From Mariannaea sp. PMI_226 (lineage: Eukaryota > Ascomycota > Sordariomycetes > Hypocreales > Nectriaceae), in the NCBI GenBank assembly GCA_024336345.1, contig JANFOG010000019.1:372001-436000 (forward strand): DNA of 64,000 nucleotides, given 5' to 3'. Positions 56,395 to 64,000 of the stretch are shown here, in pieces. Made by a program: the position numbers and the translations under genes. The notes below the pieces were generated by a model. That model was not told the DNA's origin, did no database searches, and saw nothing but the letters and a program-made list of their open reading frames with translations. Numbering within the stretch: position 1 is the first letter of the stretch; the number at the start of each line of letters is the position of its first letter.

Positions 56395-57316
56395 GCTACA
56401 CCCGGTCGCGTGGTCCTGGACCGATATTTCCCGGGCTGCGAGTCCAACAATAATACTAGACACATGTATTTGGATTGCAAACATGGTATTATGGCTGAGG
56501 ATGGTCGCTTCTGGGAGGATTGATACTACGAATTGAACCAAATTAAAGAAGGGGCAGATCCTGCGACGCTAAGAGATCTATGGGCCTACGGCGAGCGAAA
56601 GTTGACATAGGCAATGGACAGCCAACGGCTACGAGCGGGTTAGCCCGATTATTTGGGACACAAATTTGCAGCGCAATATGTAGCAGAACTATAGAGCGAC
56701 GTTCTCATTCAGGAACTGGCATGGGTGAGTTTGGAAAGTAGGGCACCCACCTCAACCAACGAGTATACCGGGCTGAGCTGGAGCTACGTCAGTTATGGTG
56801 GTTGAGTATCAAATCGTTCCGAAATAGGGTGGAAGGATGTTGCCAAGGTTAAGAACTGGCATGTCGATCTAAAGAATGAAGAAAACCCTTTTGGAGAAGT
56901 CAAGAATGCCTGGATATGTATTTACAGGCCTCTTGTTTACCTCCCACCCTGTGAGGGGGGTTTCTAGATCCCTCATAAGGCTCGATGAAAACGGCGTCCC
57001 TTCATATCTACAAGTGCGCACGAAGCACTCTGAAGAGCCAGAGGGGATATGGGCCAGAACAGAGTTAAGGGGGTGGAGTGAGAGGGATGTACAATTATTT
57101 GTACTAGGTGGCTATTTGCAGGCGGAAGAAGAAACTCTGGGTGATGGAGCTCAAGCAGCTAGCACACCTAATACGTGTTTCGGGCTTCTTGTGAATAAGG
57201 TAGGGGATAACCAGGACTGGGAAATGAAGACGGTTGGGAGGGCGAATGTAGGTGGTATGGAACTAATAAAGATCATATCAGATAGAGATCGCTGGAGGAC
57301 CATAACCTTGGTTTAA
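56395..57316 (+). pseudogene. HET-domain (heterokaryon incompatibility) protein, C-terminal half, broken
   Basis: The reading needs several frames. AEDGRFWED is followed by TGA (from TGG), then YYELNQIKEGADPATLRDLW, YGERKLT and TAG. AAQYVAEL is followed by TAG, then LIQELAWVSLE, a PSWSW-like LSWSYVSYGG, WKDVAKVKNWHVDLKNEENP, FGEVKNAWICIYRPLVYLP, and a frameshift to the open 56876-57316 stretch (LFVLGGYLQAEEETLGDG, CFGLLVNKVG, RWRTITLV, stop). This order (WxxLVExYSxRxLT, LIxxLxW, PSWSW, FGEVKxGxIxxxGPL, CFGLLL, WRxITL) is the usual second half of fungal HET proteins, which trigger cell death after fusion of unlike strains. The N-terminal HET domain is not present here. Confidence 0.72.
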
Positions 57317-57345
57317 ATAACTTGCTATAGGTTTGGCTTTTGATA

Positions 57346-57572
57346 TGTCACATAGGCTAGGGGCAACTTCAAGGCACAGAAGGTCTTGATTTCTAGCTAT
57401 AGAAAGGTCCTACAGCAGGCTATTTATCTTCTATGGATGGGGCTGTCTATAGGGGCTTGAGCCCTGTAAGGTTTCACTGAAGCTGTTGTTATAGGCTGTG
57501 TTTCACTTACACAGGTCATAGCTGGCGATGCCCTCACCGCTCCAGCAGGCTTGATATGACCGCTATTTGACA
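57346..57572 (-). repeat. R226 interspersed repeat, copy 3
   Basis: 227 bp, inverted relative to copies 1 and 2: TGTCACATAGGCTAGGGG ... CGCTATTTGACA. It aligns end to end with the complement of both. The 5-bp flanks (TGATA and GGTAA) do not match, so the duplication is lost or the insertion rearranged. It starts 29 bp after the stop codon of the HET remnant. Confidence 0.88.
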
Positions 57573-57941
57573 GGTAACACATACTTGCCTGTCGTCGACT
57601 TGTTCTATTCTACAATAAGTAGACAGACGATACAGTCATCCCGTTTTCCATTCGGCTATTTATCCACTGAGGCTCCAGAAGGAGGCTGTTGGCATGAGCG
57701 TTCGACTACACTCAATATGACAGCACATTACGAACCAGTGGATATAGTTGGTACAATTATCAGCAGGCGAAAATACATCTATCCAGAAGGAATTGCATTG
57801 CTAAATGCAGACCTTATAAGTCGGATACTTGTGAGAAAGTGCCAGTGACCCAGTGCCACCCTTGGACAAACGCAGAAGCACTCAAATTTAAAATCTAACT
57901 ATATTCGCTGCCACTCGGCTGCGATTCAGGCTCGCGTATCA
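57573..57941. other. Spacer between repeat R226 and a Zn2Cys6 gene
   Basis: An open plus-strand stretch to 57848 (STEAPEGGCWHERSTTLNMT) lacks an ATG near its start and has no motif. It probably includes the 3' UTR of the convergent minus-strand Zn2Cys6 gene. Confidence 0.4.
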
Positions 57942-59318
57942 TCAGCAATTCTGACAAGCAGACTGAACTGTCTGGATTCGCCAGAGGGCACTCGAGCTCA
58001 AACCAGTGAAAATAGCCCGATAGAACGAGCTGTCAAGAATTGTGTATGCTAGGGCGCGCTGTTCGCTTGACGGACTCTGCAACGCCACGATAGTCAAAGG
58101 TGCGCACATTCGGAGGTAAATCCAGCCTCTACGCTTCTGTGAAAGATATGAGAAGCAGTTGAGGACTCTCTGACTATTAATTTCTCTGCCCGGATCCGTG
58201 TCAGGGCAGTCAACGACTGATAAGCGTACGCAGGAGAGAAGAATCCAGGCCGCCGAGAAATAGGCCATTGTGAAAGCAGTAACTGCGTCAGGGTATTGAT
58301 GACTACTGTGGGAGGAGAATTCGATAGGTGCACCCCATTGACCTTGCTCTGCTTGATATTCGACCCACAGGTTGTTGATCCTGCTGCTGATGACGGTATA
58401 ACTGGCAATTGCATCATCCCGACTATGATTTCGTGAGAGCACTTTCTGGAGACCAAAAAGCTCTACAACAAGTTTGTCAACCACTGGCTGATAATTGTCT
58501 GCCTGGAACCAAGGTAAACCTGCCCAGTTACACTCATCTAAGATTGAATCTCGATGAGACCTGGGTGCGGCGGTTACAGCAAACAGCTGAGGCATCATTA
58601 GCAGTGCATTATAGGGATGTCGGTAGGCAATACAAACACTTTGGTGTTGTACATGAACAGCGACCTGTCTGAGGATCGCAATGTGTTCGGGCTCAGTTCC
58701 CATTGAAGCTAACATTTTCCAGCAAGCTGTGAGGTGGACAAAGTATGAAACGGAATTTGTAGGCCAAATCGCCTCGAAAAGTGACAGGAGTGCAGAAGTG
58801 CAGATCTTGGATACGGTCGGTTCCTCAGACGGCCGAGACATGGCGCTAATATATCGAGATAGCGCCTGTCCATATAACTGGCAAGCTTCCATAAGAACTG
58901 TATAGTTCTTGGAGTTCACACCGCAGAACGCCGTAGCGGCTGCTTGGAGAGCAAGGTCTAGAGTGGGTCTAGCCTCGCCCCGAGAGACATCACCAAGCTC
59001 GTGAAGCCAGGGTCGGTTTGATGGCCCCTGATTGCGGGTAGCAATGAAGTATACGAAATGGGAAACGAGAGCCATTGAAATGAAGACTTTGGGTGACGGC
59101 TGGGAGCTCATGGCGAGAGTTTTGCTTCGTGTAGACGGCTTTGATGTCCCTTGGTGACGTGTCATTACAGCCCTGGTCTCATCAAGGATAATTGGCCCTT
59201 GAATTGGGCCCGAACACCATCGATTGCCGAGAAGGCACTGCCGACAAGTAGGTAGGGCAGCATCGCATCCGATACGTCTTTGTCGGCAGGCTTGGCACCC
59301 AAGGCTCCACCGAGGCAT
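57942..59318 (-). CDS. Zn2Cys6 fungal transcription factor
   Basis: A single open frame of 458 codons from ATG 59318 (MPRWSLGCQACRQRR). The zinc cluster is at residues 8-35, CX2CX6CX6CX2CX6C (CQACRQRRIGC ... CRQCLLGNRWC). A Ser/Thr-rich linker comes next, then a helical regulatory region (LALQAAATAFCGV, CQLYGQALSRYISAM, SLFEAIWPTNSVSYFVHLT, LPWFQADNYQPVVDKLVVE) of the type seen in Fungal_trans_2 proteins. It ends TVQSACQNC. As a DNA-binding regulator it has unknown targets. The very N-terminal cluster and short length (most relatives are 450-650 aa) are normal. No stops or frameshifts, so likely functional. The neighbours give no pathway. Confidence 0.9.
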   Translation of the reverse strand: MPRWSLGCQACRQRRIGCDAALPTCRQCLLGNRWCSGPIQGPIILDETRAVMTRHQGTSKPSTRSKTLAMSSQPSPKVFISMALVSHFVYFIATRNQGPSNRPWLHELGDVSRGEARPTLDLALQAAATAFCGVNSKNYTVLMEACQLYGQALSRYISAMSRPSEEPTVSKICTSALLSLFEAIWPTNSVSYFVHLTACWKMLASMGTEPEHIAILRQVAVHVQHQSVCIAYRHPYNALLMMPQLFAVTAAPRSHRDSILDECNWAGLPWFQADNYQPVVDKLVVELFGLQKVLSRNHSRDDAIASYTVISSRINNLWVEYQAEQGQWGAPIEFSSHSSHQYPDAVTAFTMAYFSAAWILLSCVRLSVVDCPDTDPGREINSQRVLNCFSYLSQKRRGWIYLRMCAPLTIVALQSPSSEQRALAYTILDSSFYRAIFTGLSSSALWRIQTVQSACQNC

Positions 59319-59911
59319 GTTATGATCTGCAAATAGAATAATTGAGTGGTAGACGATGCATGAAGAAACTTGTGTCGAAGTTCAATCCTTCGGTCTGGGA
59401 GCTTCCACATTATTACGACTTATTTCACCATGTGACAGCTGACAGCCGCCCAAGTAAGCTGACCAACCAGAAGCAGAAGGCCCCCACATTCAGGTGCTAG
59501 TAGGGAAAAAAGTCAAAGTTAAAATCCGCCTTCGCCAGCTGTATCGCCTTATTATTGGCAGATCCGCTCCAAATGAGTAATGAAGTTATAACAAGACAAG
59601 GAGGCAATAGGAAGAATAATTGGTTGACTTAATGATACCATCCGTCTCTATTCCTCTACCCGCCATCACGCAACACGCATAAAAATACTAGCGTGTGATT
59701 GGTGGTGACGTTTCCGTATCCCTGGAGGCAGACGGAGGCCCTGCGTGGGAACTCATGACCATTTTAGACTCCATGGCCTGGCCCGGCCTGTGAGGCGCGT
59801 GAGGTGAGGGCTTGTGGTGGGTAACTTCCCTGAACGGTCGATAGCGACAACGTTGAAGTGTAGACCGTGCTTCATTGAGATCTTGGAAGGGGTCTGGATA
59901 CCAGCAATAGA
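59319..59911. other. Upstream region of the Zn2Cys6 gene
   Basis: It should contain the promoter of the minus-strand regulator. No other gene or repeat is seen. Confidence 0.4.
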
Positions 59912-60358
59912 CTAGTTTGACTTTGGTAATCGTAGAGTTGACTGAGAAAGATGCGGGAAAGGCATATGCAGACTGATGACCTGTTTCATAGTCTTTGGTT
60001 CTTCGTTCTCATCACCAGCTGGAGACCCCACAATAGGGGTAATGATTGTCATCAGGACTGCCCTGTCACCATGGCATACCAACCGATGAGAGAGATCGTG
60101 CCATAAAGCAAACCATTCGTAATAAATGGAAAGAGCGTACGTGTAGAGCCAACGCCGTGAAATAGTGTGCCCTAAGTTGCGATAATGAAGCTCCAGAAAA
60201 TGAATTCCATTGCGTTTTTCAAGTGTCATGAGGATAATGACGCGGAGTTCGAGAAAATTGTACGTGGCAATTGCCATATAGCAGGCGAAGAGAATAGCAA
60301 TCAAGCCGGTAACTACAGGGCCTTTAGCCACGCCACTGTCGCCCGTAGTCTTCGTCAA
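59912..60358 (-). pseudogene. DUF7703-type membrane protein (copy 3), truncated and frameshifted
   Basis: The N-terminal part matches copy 2: ATYNFLELRVIILMTLEKRN against TAYNFLELNVIIFTTFKKRN. The frame then shifts, and the rest (GIHFLELHYRNLGHTISRRW) is copy-2-like only when read in another frame (FWSFIIAT..GTLFHGVG). After a segment matching WYAMVTGQ in another frame, the sequence jumps to VLMTIITPIVG, skipping the SRLHLIL part, and then to unrelated sequence. So there is at least one frameshift and a deletion. No helices after the fourth are encoded. Confidence 0.8.
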
Positions 60359-61025
60359 GGTACGATCATATCAGGGAGACCAACAGGACCTGAAAATTAA
60401 TACTTGGTATTTGGCCTAGTGAAAGAGTGGCTGATTCTGCCATACGCATCATGGTGAACCCGAGCATCTGCTCTTTATGGTATTCTGTTCGGGAGACGGG
60501 AGACGTATGCTATGGAAGGAAGCAAAGGCGGGTAGTTTAGCACAGTATTTGTATGCAAAAAAAAAAAAAAAAAAAAAAAAAGATAGAATGAGCCACAAAT
60601 GGTCGAATCCCTTAATCATCCTCCAGGGGTTGCTGCGTTGTGCAATGCTGCTTGCCATCCCTGCAACGGACAGGAGACTGCATTGTAGGGATTGGCTATC
60701 CCGGGGGGGTGAGTTGGAAGTTGTAGTGTCCCGCCAGTAGCAATGATCTTTATCTTCTCGATCTACGAGGTAATTCTCTAGCTTTGTGTCTATCAGAATT
60801 CATTTAGCCCACAAATATACAAGTATATCCGTCTTTTATGATAAAGTTACACATAAGGGATAATAGTACTAACCAATTTCAATATGTTCAAGAACACTAT
60901 AATGATAATGTATATAAAAATAAATAATAACTAGCACTTACTTTATTATCAGATCCATATAAACCTATTAATATAAATAAAGGTGGTAATATACTTTCAA
61001 AAAAGATATAGAACATCATTATATC
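60359..61025. other. Spacer with A25 tract, AT-rich towards the hAT end
   Basis: A run of 25 A occupies 60557-60581. 60760-61020 is AT-rich. No gene is recognised. Confidence 0.5.
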
Positions 61026-61781
61026 CAGGGTTCAAATCCATACCACGAAATCCACATATGGATCCATAATGTGGATCCATATCCATTCCATTCCATTCCA
61101 CGTGGGCTTCAGCATTTCCATATCCATACTACGGAGCCCCTTCTACATGTTCCACATATGGAAATTGTGGAAATGAATGGAAATTTTAGGTAGGGTTTGA
61201 AAATACCTGGATTTCCTTGCGAAATAGCGCATACCCTAAGTACTTTCTATCGCCCACAATAACACAATAACGACGATTTGCCACCCTGTTTTATATGAAT
61301 ATAAAGTTCAAGTAAGTCTATTCTGGGGGTTATTATCCTAAATCGAAATGGCCAGCTTCTATCATACCAAATCAACCACACCCATTCTAGAATGTACAGA
61401 AGAAGATATTAAAGACTCTTTTAGCTCTACAAAGGCTAGACCTTGACGGAGAGAGACGGCCAAGTGCGTCAATGGGTATATCAGTTCGGCTACAATATCC
61501 AGCATGCCCAGAAGCAGGAATGTCAATAGGTGTGTTGCCTTTATATCAAACAAAAGAGGCCAAAGCCAAAAAGTTATATTATCAAAGGGTTGTAGAATGC
61601 TGAGGTTCATCTATATATAGACCATAATGGTATTATAGATCCGACAGGCAAGAGGCAAAGGCCTATAGTAGCATCTAAGAAAGCACATCAGTCCATTGCA
61701 ACAATCCTACAGTTGAACCCTAAGGAGCTAAAAGAATAAGATCTAATCAATATACTAATTAAATATTTTGACAAAACTATA

Positions 61782-63641
61782 ACGTACATGATAAGCGAGC
61801 TGGTCAGACAAGCGAGCTGGTCAAAAATCCCTCATATACATCACAAACCATTTGATCAAATGCTTCTCAACCATTAAATATGTCACAGCAAAATAATGAA
61901 GCAAAGATTCTTCTTGCCCTTCGTGCCTATCAAAATGACCCAAAATTAAGTCTCCGTCGCGCCGCAAGGGTCTACCAGGTCTCTTACAGTACCCTCCTCA
62001 ATAGAGAGAATGGTATCTCTGCACGATGTGATACCATTCCCAATTCACGAAAGCTATCTAATCTAGAGGAAGATATCATTATTCAGTTTATCCTGGACCT
62101 AGATTCGCGAGGATTTCCCCCACGATTGCGTGGTGTTGAAGAAATGGCCGATCAATTGCTTGCTGATCGAAATGCATCACCTGTTGGCAAGCGCTGGGCT
62201 TCAAACTTCGTCAAACGCCACCCAGAGCTTAAAATGCGATTCTTTCGTAAATACAATTATAAAAGAGCTAAATGCGAAGATCCAAAGATAATTAGTGATT
62301 GGTTTAGGCTTGTGACGAATGTAATAGGCAAGTTTGGCATTCGATCAGATGATATATATAACTTTGATGAGACTGGCTTTATGATGGGTGTTATTGCAAG
62401 TGGAATGGTTATAACAGGTGCAGAAAGGCGTTCAAACCCAAAATTGGTCCAGCCTGGAAATCGAGAATGGATTACAGCTATTCAAGCCATTAACACAAGA
62501 GGCTGGGCGATCCCGCCATTTCTTATTGCCGCAGGCCAATATCATCTTACCAATTGGTATCAAGAAAGCAACCTCCCAGGCGATTGGGCTATTGCTACCA
62601 CCCAAAATGGCTGGACCGATAATGCGACAGGTCTTGAGTGGCTAAAGCACTTCAATCATCATACAAGTAATCGATCAATTGGTCGCTATCGTCTTCTTAT
62701 CCTTAACGGGCATGAAAGTCATCATTCAGTCCAATTTGAGGAATATTGCAAAGACAATAAAATCGTCACACTTTGTATGCCACCTAATTCATCTTATCTA
62801 CTTCAGCCTCTCGACCTTTCATGCTTTGGGCCGCTCAAAACGGCATATGGGAAGGAAATAGAGCATTTGATCAGATGCTCTATTACCCATATTTCAAAGT
62901 CTGACTTCTTCCCGGCCTTTTATAACGCACACAATGCTGCTATTACAGAAAGTAATATCAAGGCAGGTTTTAAAGGAGCCGGGCTTGATCCTCTAGATCC
63001 AGAAAATGTTATATTAAAGCTTGATATGCGGCTACGGACTCCAACACCATTCGATCAAGAGCTTGAGCCTACTAGCCCTTGGGCCTTAAAGACTCTAAAG
63101 ACTATTACTGAGACTAGCTCCCAGTCTGAGTACCTTGAAAGACGAATTAGAAGGCTTCAAAGCACCTCTCCAGAGTCTATTATTGAAGCATTACAATCAC
63201 TTTCTAAAGGAACAAAGGCTATTATGCATGAGATGGTGTTAATGAAGGCTGAGATCCGGGATCTTCGACAAGCAAATGAGATACTTAGCAAACGGCACAG
63301 ATCAAAAAGGACTAGGCTACAAGATGGAGGGATAATGACAGTAGAGGCAGGAAGGGAAGCAATCGATCAAATGGAAGCCGATGCGCAAATACAGGCGGAA
63401 ATATTGCAAAGTGGTGGTCGAGGGAAGTCGGCGCGATCGGGCGGAAGGCGCTGTGGGACTTGCGGCAAGACTGGTCATAACGCAAGGACATGTCAGGTAG
63501 TTATTGAGACCTCTGAGGAAGAGGATAGCGATTAGGATCATTTGATCAAATGCTTTGTGGTGTTTTTATCTTGGTTTTAAAATGAGATGTAGTAAAAAGT
63601 GACCAGCTCGCTTGTCTGACCAGCTCGCTTATCATGTACGT
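61782..63641 (+). mobile_element. Fot1/pogo-like element copy C, full length (1860 bp), perfect TIRs
   Basis: ACGTACATGATAAGCG starts at 61782 and the exact complement ends at 63641. The inverted repeats match perfectly over 42 bp and include two AGCGAGCTGGTCA subterminal units. TA target dinucleotides lie at 61780-61781 and 63642-63643. It carries one uninterrupted transposase gene. It is inserted into hAT-2. Perfect TIRs and an open gene mark the youngest pogo copy of the three. Confidence 0.95.
61880..63535 (+). CDS. Pogo/Fot1-like DDE transposase, 551 aa, second catalytic Asp replaced by Asn
   Basis: ATG at 61880 (MSQQNNEAKILLALRAYQND) opens a full-length frame. Residues 20-45 are an HTH (LSLRRAARVYQVSYSTLL). 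A CENP-B-type second HTH follows to about 130 (VGKRWASNFVKRHPELKMRF). The DDE core has Asp163 (NFDETGFMMG), position 276 in ILNGHESHHS and Asp312 (LLQPLDLSCFGPLK), spacing DD35D. Position 276 is Asn (AAC, 62705-62707) where copies A and B encode Asp. A coiled coil follows near 430-480, then a C-terminal CCHC knuckle (CGTCGKTGHNARTC) and an acidic end. The enzyme should bind its own TIRs, but the Asn substitution would be expected to block catalysis. GAC to AAC is a TpG-to-TpA change, as RIP makes. Confidence 0.93.
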   Translation: MSQQNNEAKILLALRAYQNDPKLSLRRAARVYQVSYSTLLNRENGISARCDTIPNSRKLSNLEEDIIIQFILDLDSRGFPPRLRGVEEMADQLLADRNASPVGKRWASNFVKRHPELKMRFFRKYNYKRAKCEDPKIISDWFRLVTNVIGKFGIRSDDIYNFDETGFMMGVIASGMVITGAERRSNPKLVQPGNREWITAIQAINTRGWAIPPFLIAAGQYHLTNWYQESNLPGDWAIATTQNGWTDNATGLEWLKHFNHHTSNRSIGRYRLLILNGHESHHSVQFEEYCKDNKIVTLCMPPNSSYLLQPLDLSCFGPLKTAYGKEIEHLIRCSITHISKSDFFPAFYNAHNAAITESNIKAGFKGAGLDPLDPENVILKLDMRLRTPTPFDQELEPTSPWALKTLKTITETSSQSEYLERRIRRLQSTSPESIIEALQSLSKGTKAIMHEMVLMKAEIRDLRQANEILSKRHRSKRTRLQDGGIMTVEAGREAIDQMEADAQIQAEILQSGGRGKSARSGGRRCGTCGKTGHNARTCQVVIETSEEEDSD

Positions 63642-64000
63642 TATTCCAGTAGAAACTCATCAACTGGATTGTCAATTCTAACCAATCCTTCTCAATTGCT
63701 AATAATTAAGGTTTTCAAAATATCTTCAATTACCTCAATCCATCTATCGAAATTACAAAAGCTAATATTATTAATATAATTATATATGCCAATGTAGAAT
63801 GAGAATTTGCTAATAATATGGAAAGAGTGAAGGATGCTTTGCAAAAGAGTCCAGAATAGATCTATATTCAATATGATGGCTGGAAGTCTGGTAACCAATA
63901 CACCTTATATAGCATCATATATATGTTTTGGGATTCTAATGATTGGCCACAGAAGTATATCCTCAGCCTACCTAAGCTTACAAAGCGCCACATAGGCGAG

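Larger units (their letters stand above)
61026..64000 (+). mobile_element. hAT element (hAT-2), split by pogo copy C and running off the window
   Basis: The left end CAGGGTTCAAATCC at 61026 has the CAG-start of hAT terminal repeats and is followed by overlapping ATGGATCCAT-type palindromes. The transposase is on the plus strand in two parts, 61348-61781 and 63644 to the window end, separated by the pogo insertion. The right TIR is outside the window, so the 8-bp target duplication cannot be checked. Confidence 0.78.
61348..64000 (+). pseudogene. hAT transposase, interrupted by pogo copy C and by stops (partial)
   Basis: Left part: ATG 61348 (MASFYHTKSTTPILECTEED), then a frame-broken BED-finger-like stretch, then NAEVHLYIDHNGIIDPTGKR, KKAHQSIATILQLNPKEL, a TAA, and INILIKYFDKT up to the insertion at 61781. 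Right part from 63644: FQ, TAG, KLINWIVNSNQSFSIANN, then FNYLNPSIEITKANI, further TGA/TAG stops, and YDGWKSGNQYTLYSIIYMFW, then LPKLTKRHIGE at the edge. Removing pogo and one TA restores the frame at FDKTI|FQ. These are standard segments of fungal hAT transposases. It is dead from stops even without the insertion. Confidence 0.85.

Noticed and set aside
57567..57848. 93-codon plus-strand frame after R226 copy 3
   Set aside because: It starts inside the repeat without an ATG and shows no motif.
18787..59318. The regulators, receptor and membrane proteins considered as one gene cluster or system
   Set aside because: No backbone biosynthetic enzyme, no shared promoter motif that I can see, and the genes are separated by 2-20 kb of mobile elements.
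60557..60581. A25 tract considered as the poly-A tail of a processed retrocopy
   Set aside because: No coding sequence or target duplication is seen upstream; a plain homopolymer is the simpler reading.

Overview
The window looks like an accessory, transposon-rich region of a filamentous ascomycete, most likely an Aspergillus/Penicillium-type Eurotialean. The evidence is: short introns (45-90 bp) with GTRAGT-like donors and YAG acceptors; Zn2Cys6 and Yap-like bZIP regulators; a CFEM-Pth11-type receptor; DUF7703-type membrane proteins; a HET-domain remnant; and Tad1-like LINE, Fot1/pogo, Tc1, hAT and Mutator-like elements. Many element copies carry stops that fit CpA-to-TpA change (TGG to TAG/TGA, CAG to TAG, CAA to TAA), the pattern left by repeat-induced point mutation (RIP).

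Layout. 1-4.1 kb: a broken protein-kinase gene (minus) split by a 226-bp TG...CA repeat, an LTR-like element, a 5'-truncated UVDE photoproduct endonuclease and a broken hypothetical gene. 4.7-10.75 kb: a nearly full-length but decayed Tad1-like LINE. 10.8-12.2 kb: a hypothetical gene starting 48 bp after the LINE tail. 14.3-17.7 kb: a 5'-truncated LINE fused to a truncated pogo transposase. 18.8-19.8 kb: an intact DUF7703 membrane protein. 23-24.1 kb: an intact five-exon bZIP gene. 25.8-28.1 kb: a decayed Zn2Cys6 regulator with a solo LTR in it. 28.1-34.5 kb: a repeat with a hairpin, a decayed coiled-coil/kinase-like gene, a decayed hAT and a LINE 3' end. 36.7-38.4 kb: an eight-exon CFEM receptor gene, apparently intact. 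38.8-44.7 kb: further repeats, a second solo LTR and a Tc1 element. 45.6-47.4 kb: an intact Zn2Cys6 regulator. 48-51.1 kb: a pogo copy, then a second DUF7703 gene. 51.8-52.2 kb: a candidate small secreted peptide. 54-55.5 kb: a Mutator-like element with 73-bp inverted repeats. 56.4-59.3 kb: a HET-domain pseudogene and a Zn2Cys6 regulator. 59.9-60.4 kb: a third, broken DUF7703 copy. 61-64 kb: a hAT element (runs off the end) interrupted by a full-length pogo element.

The genes that look functional are the bZIP, the CFEM receptor, the two Zn2Cys6 regulators and two DUF7703 proteins. They are scattered singly between mobile elements and form no obvious operon-like or biosynthetic cluster. The clearest results are architectural: insertions whose target duplications and restored reading frames can be read directly, and a full-length pogo element whose open transposase has lost its second catalytic aspartate. 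Family names come from motif recognition by eye. No database search was run, and ORF boundaries in spliced genes are my own splice predictions.
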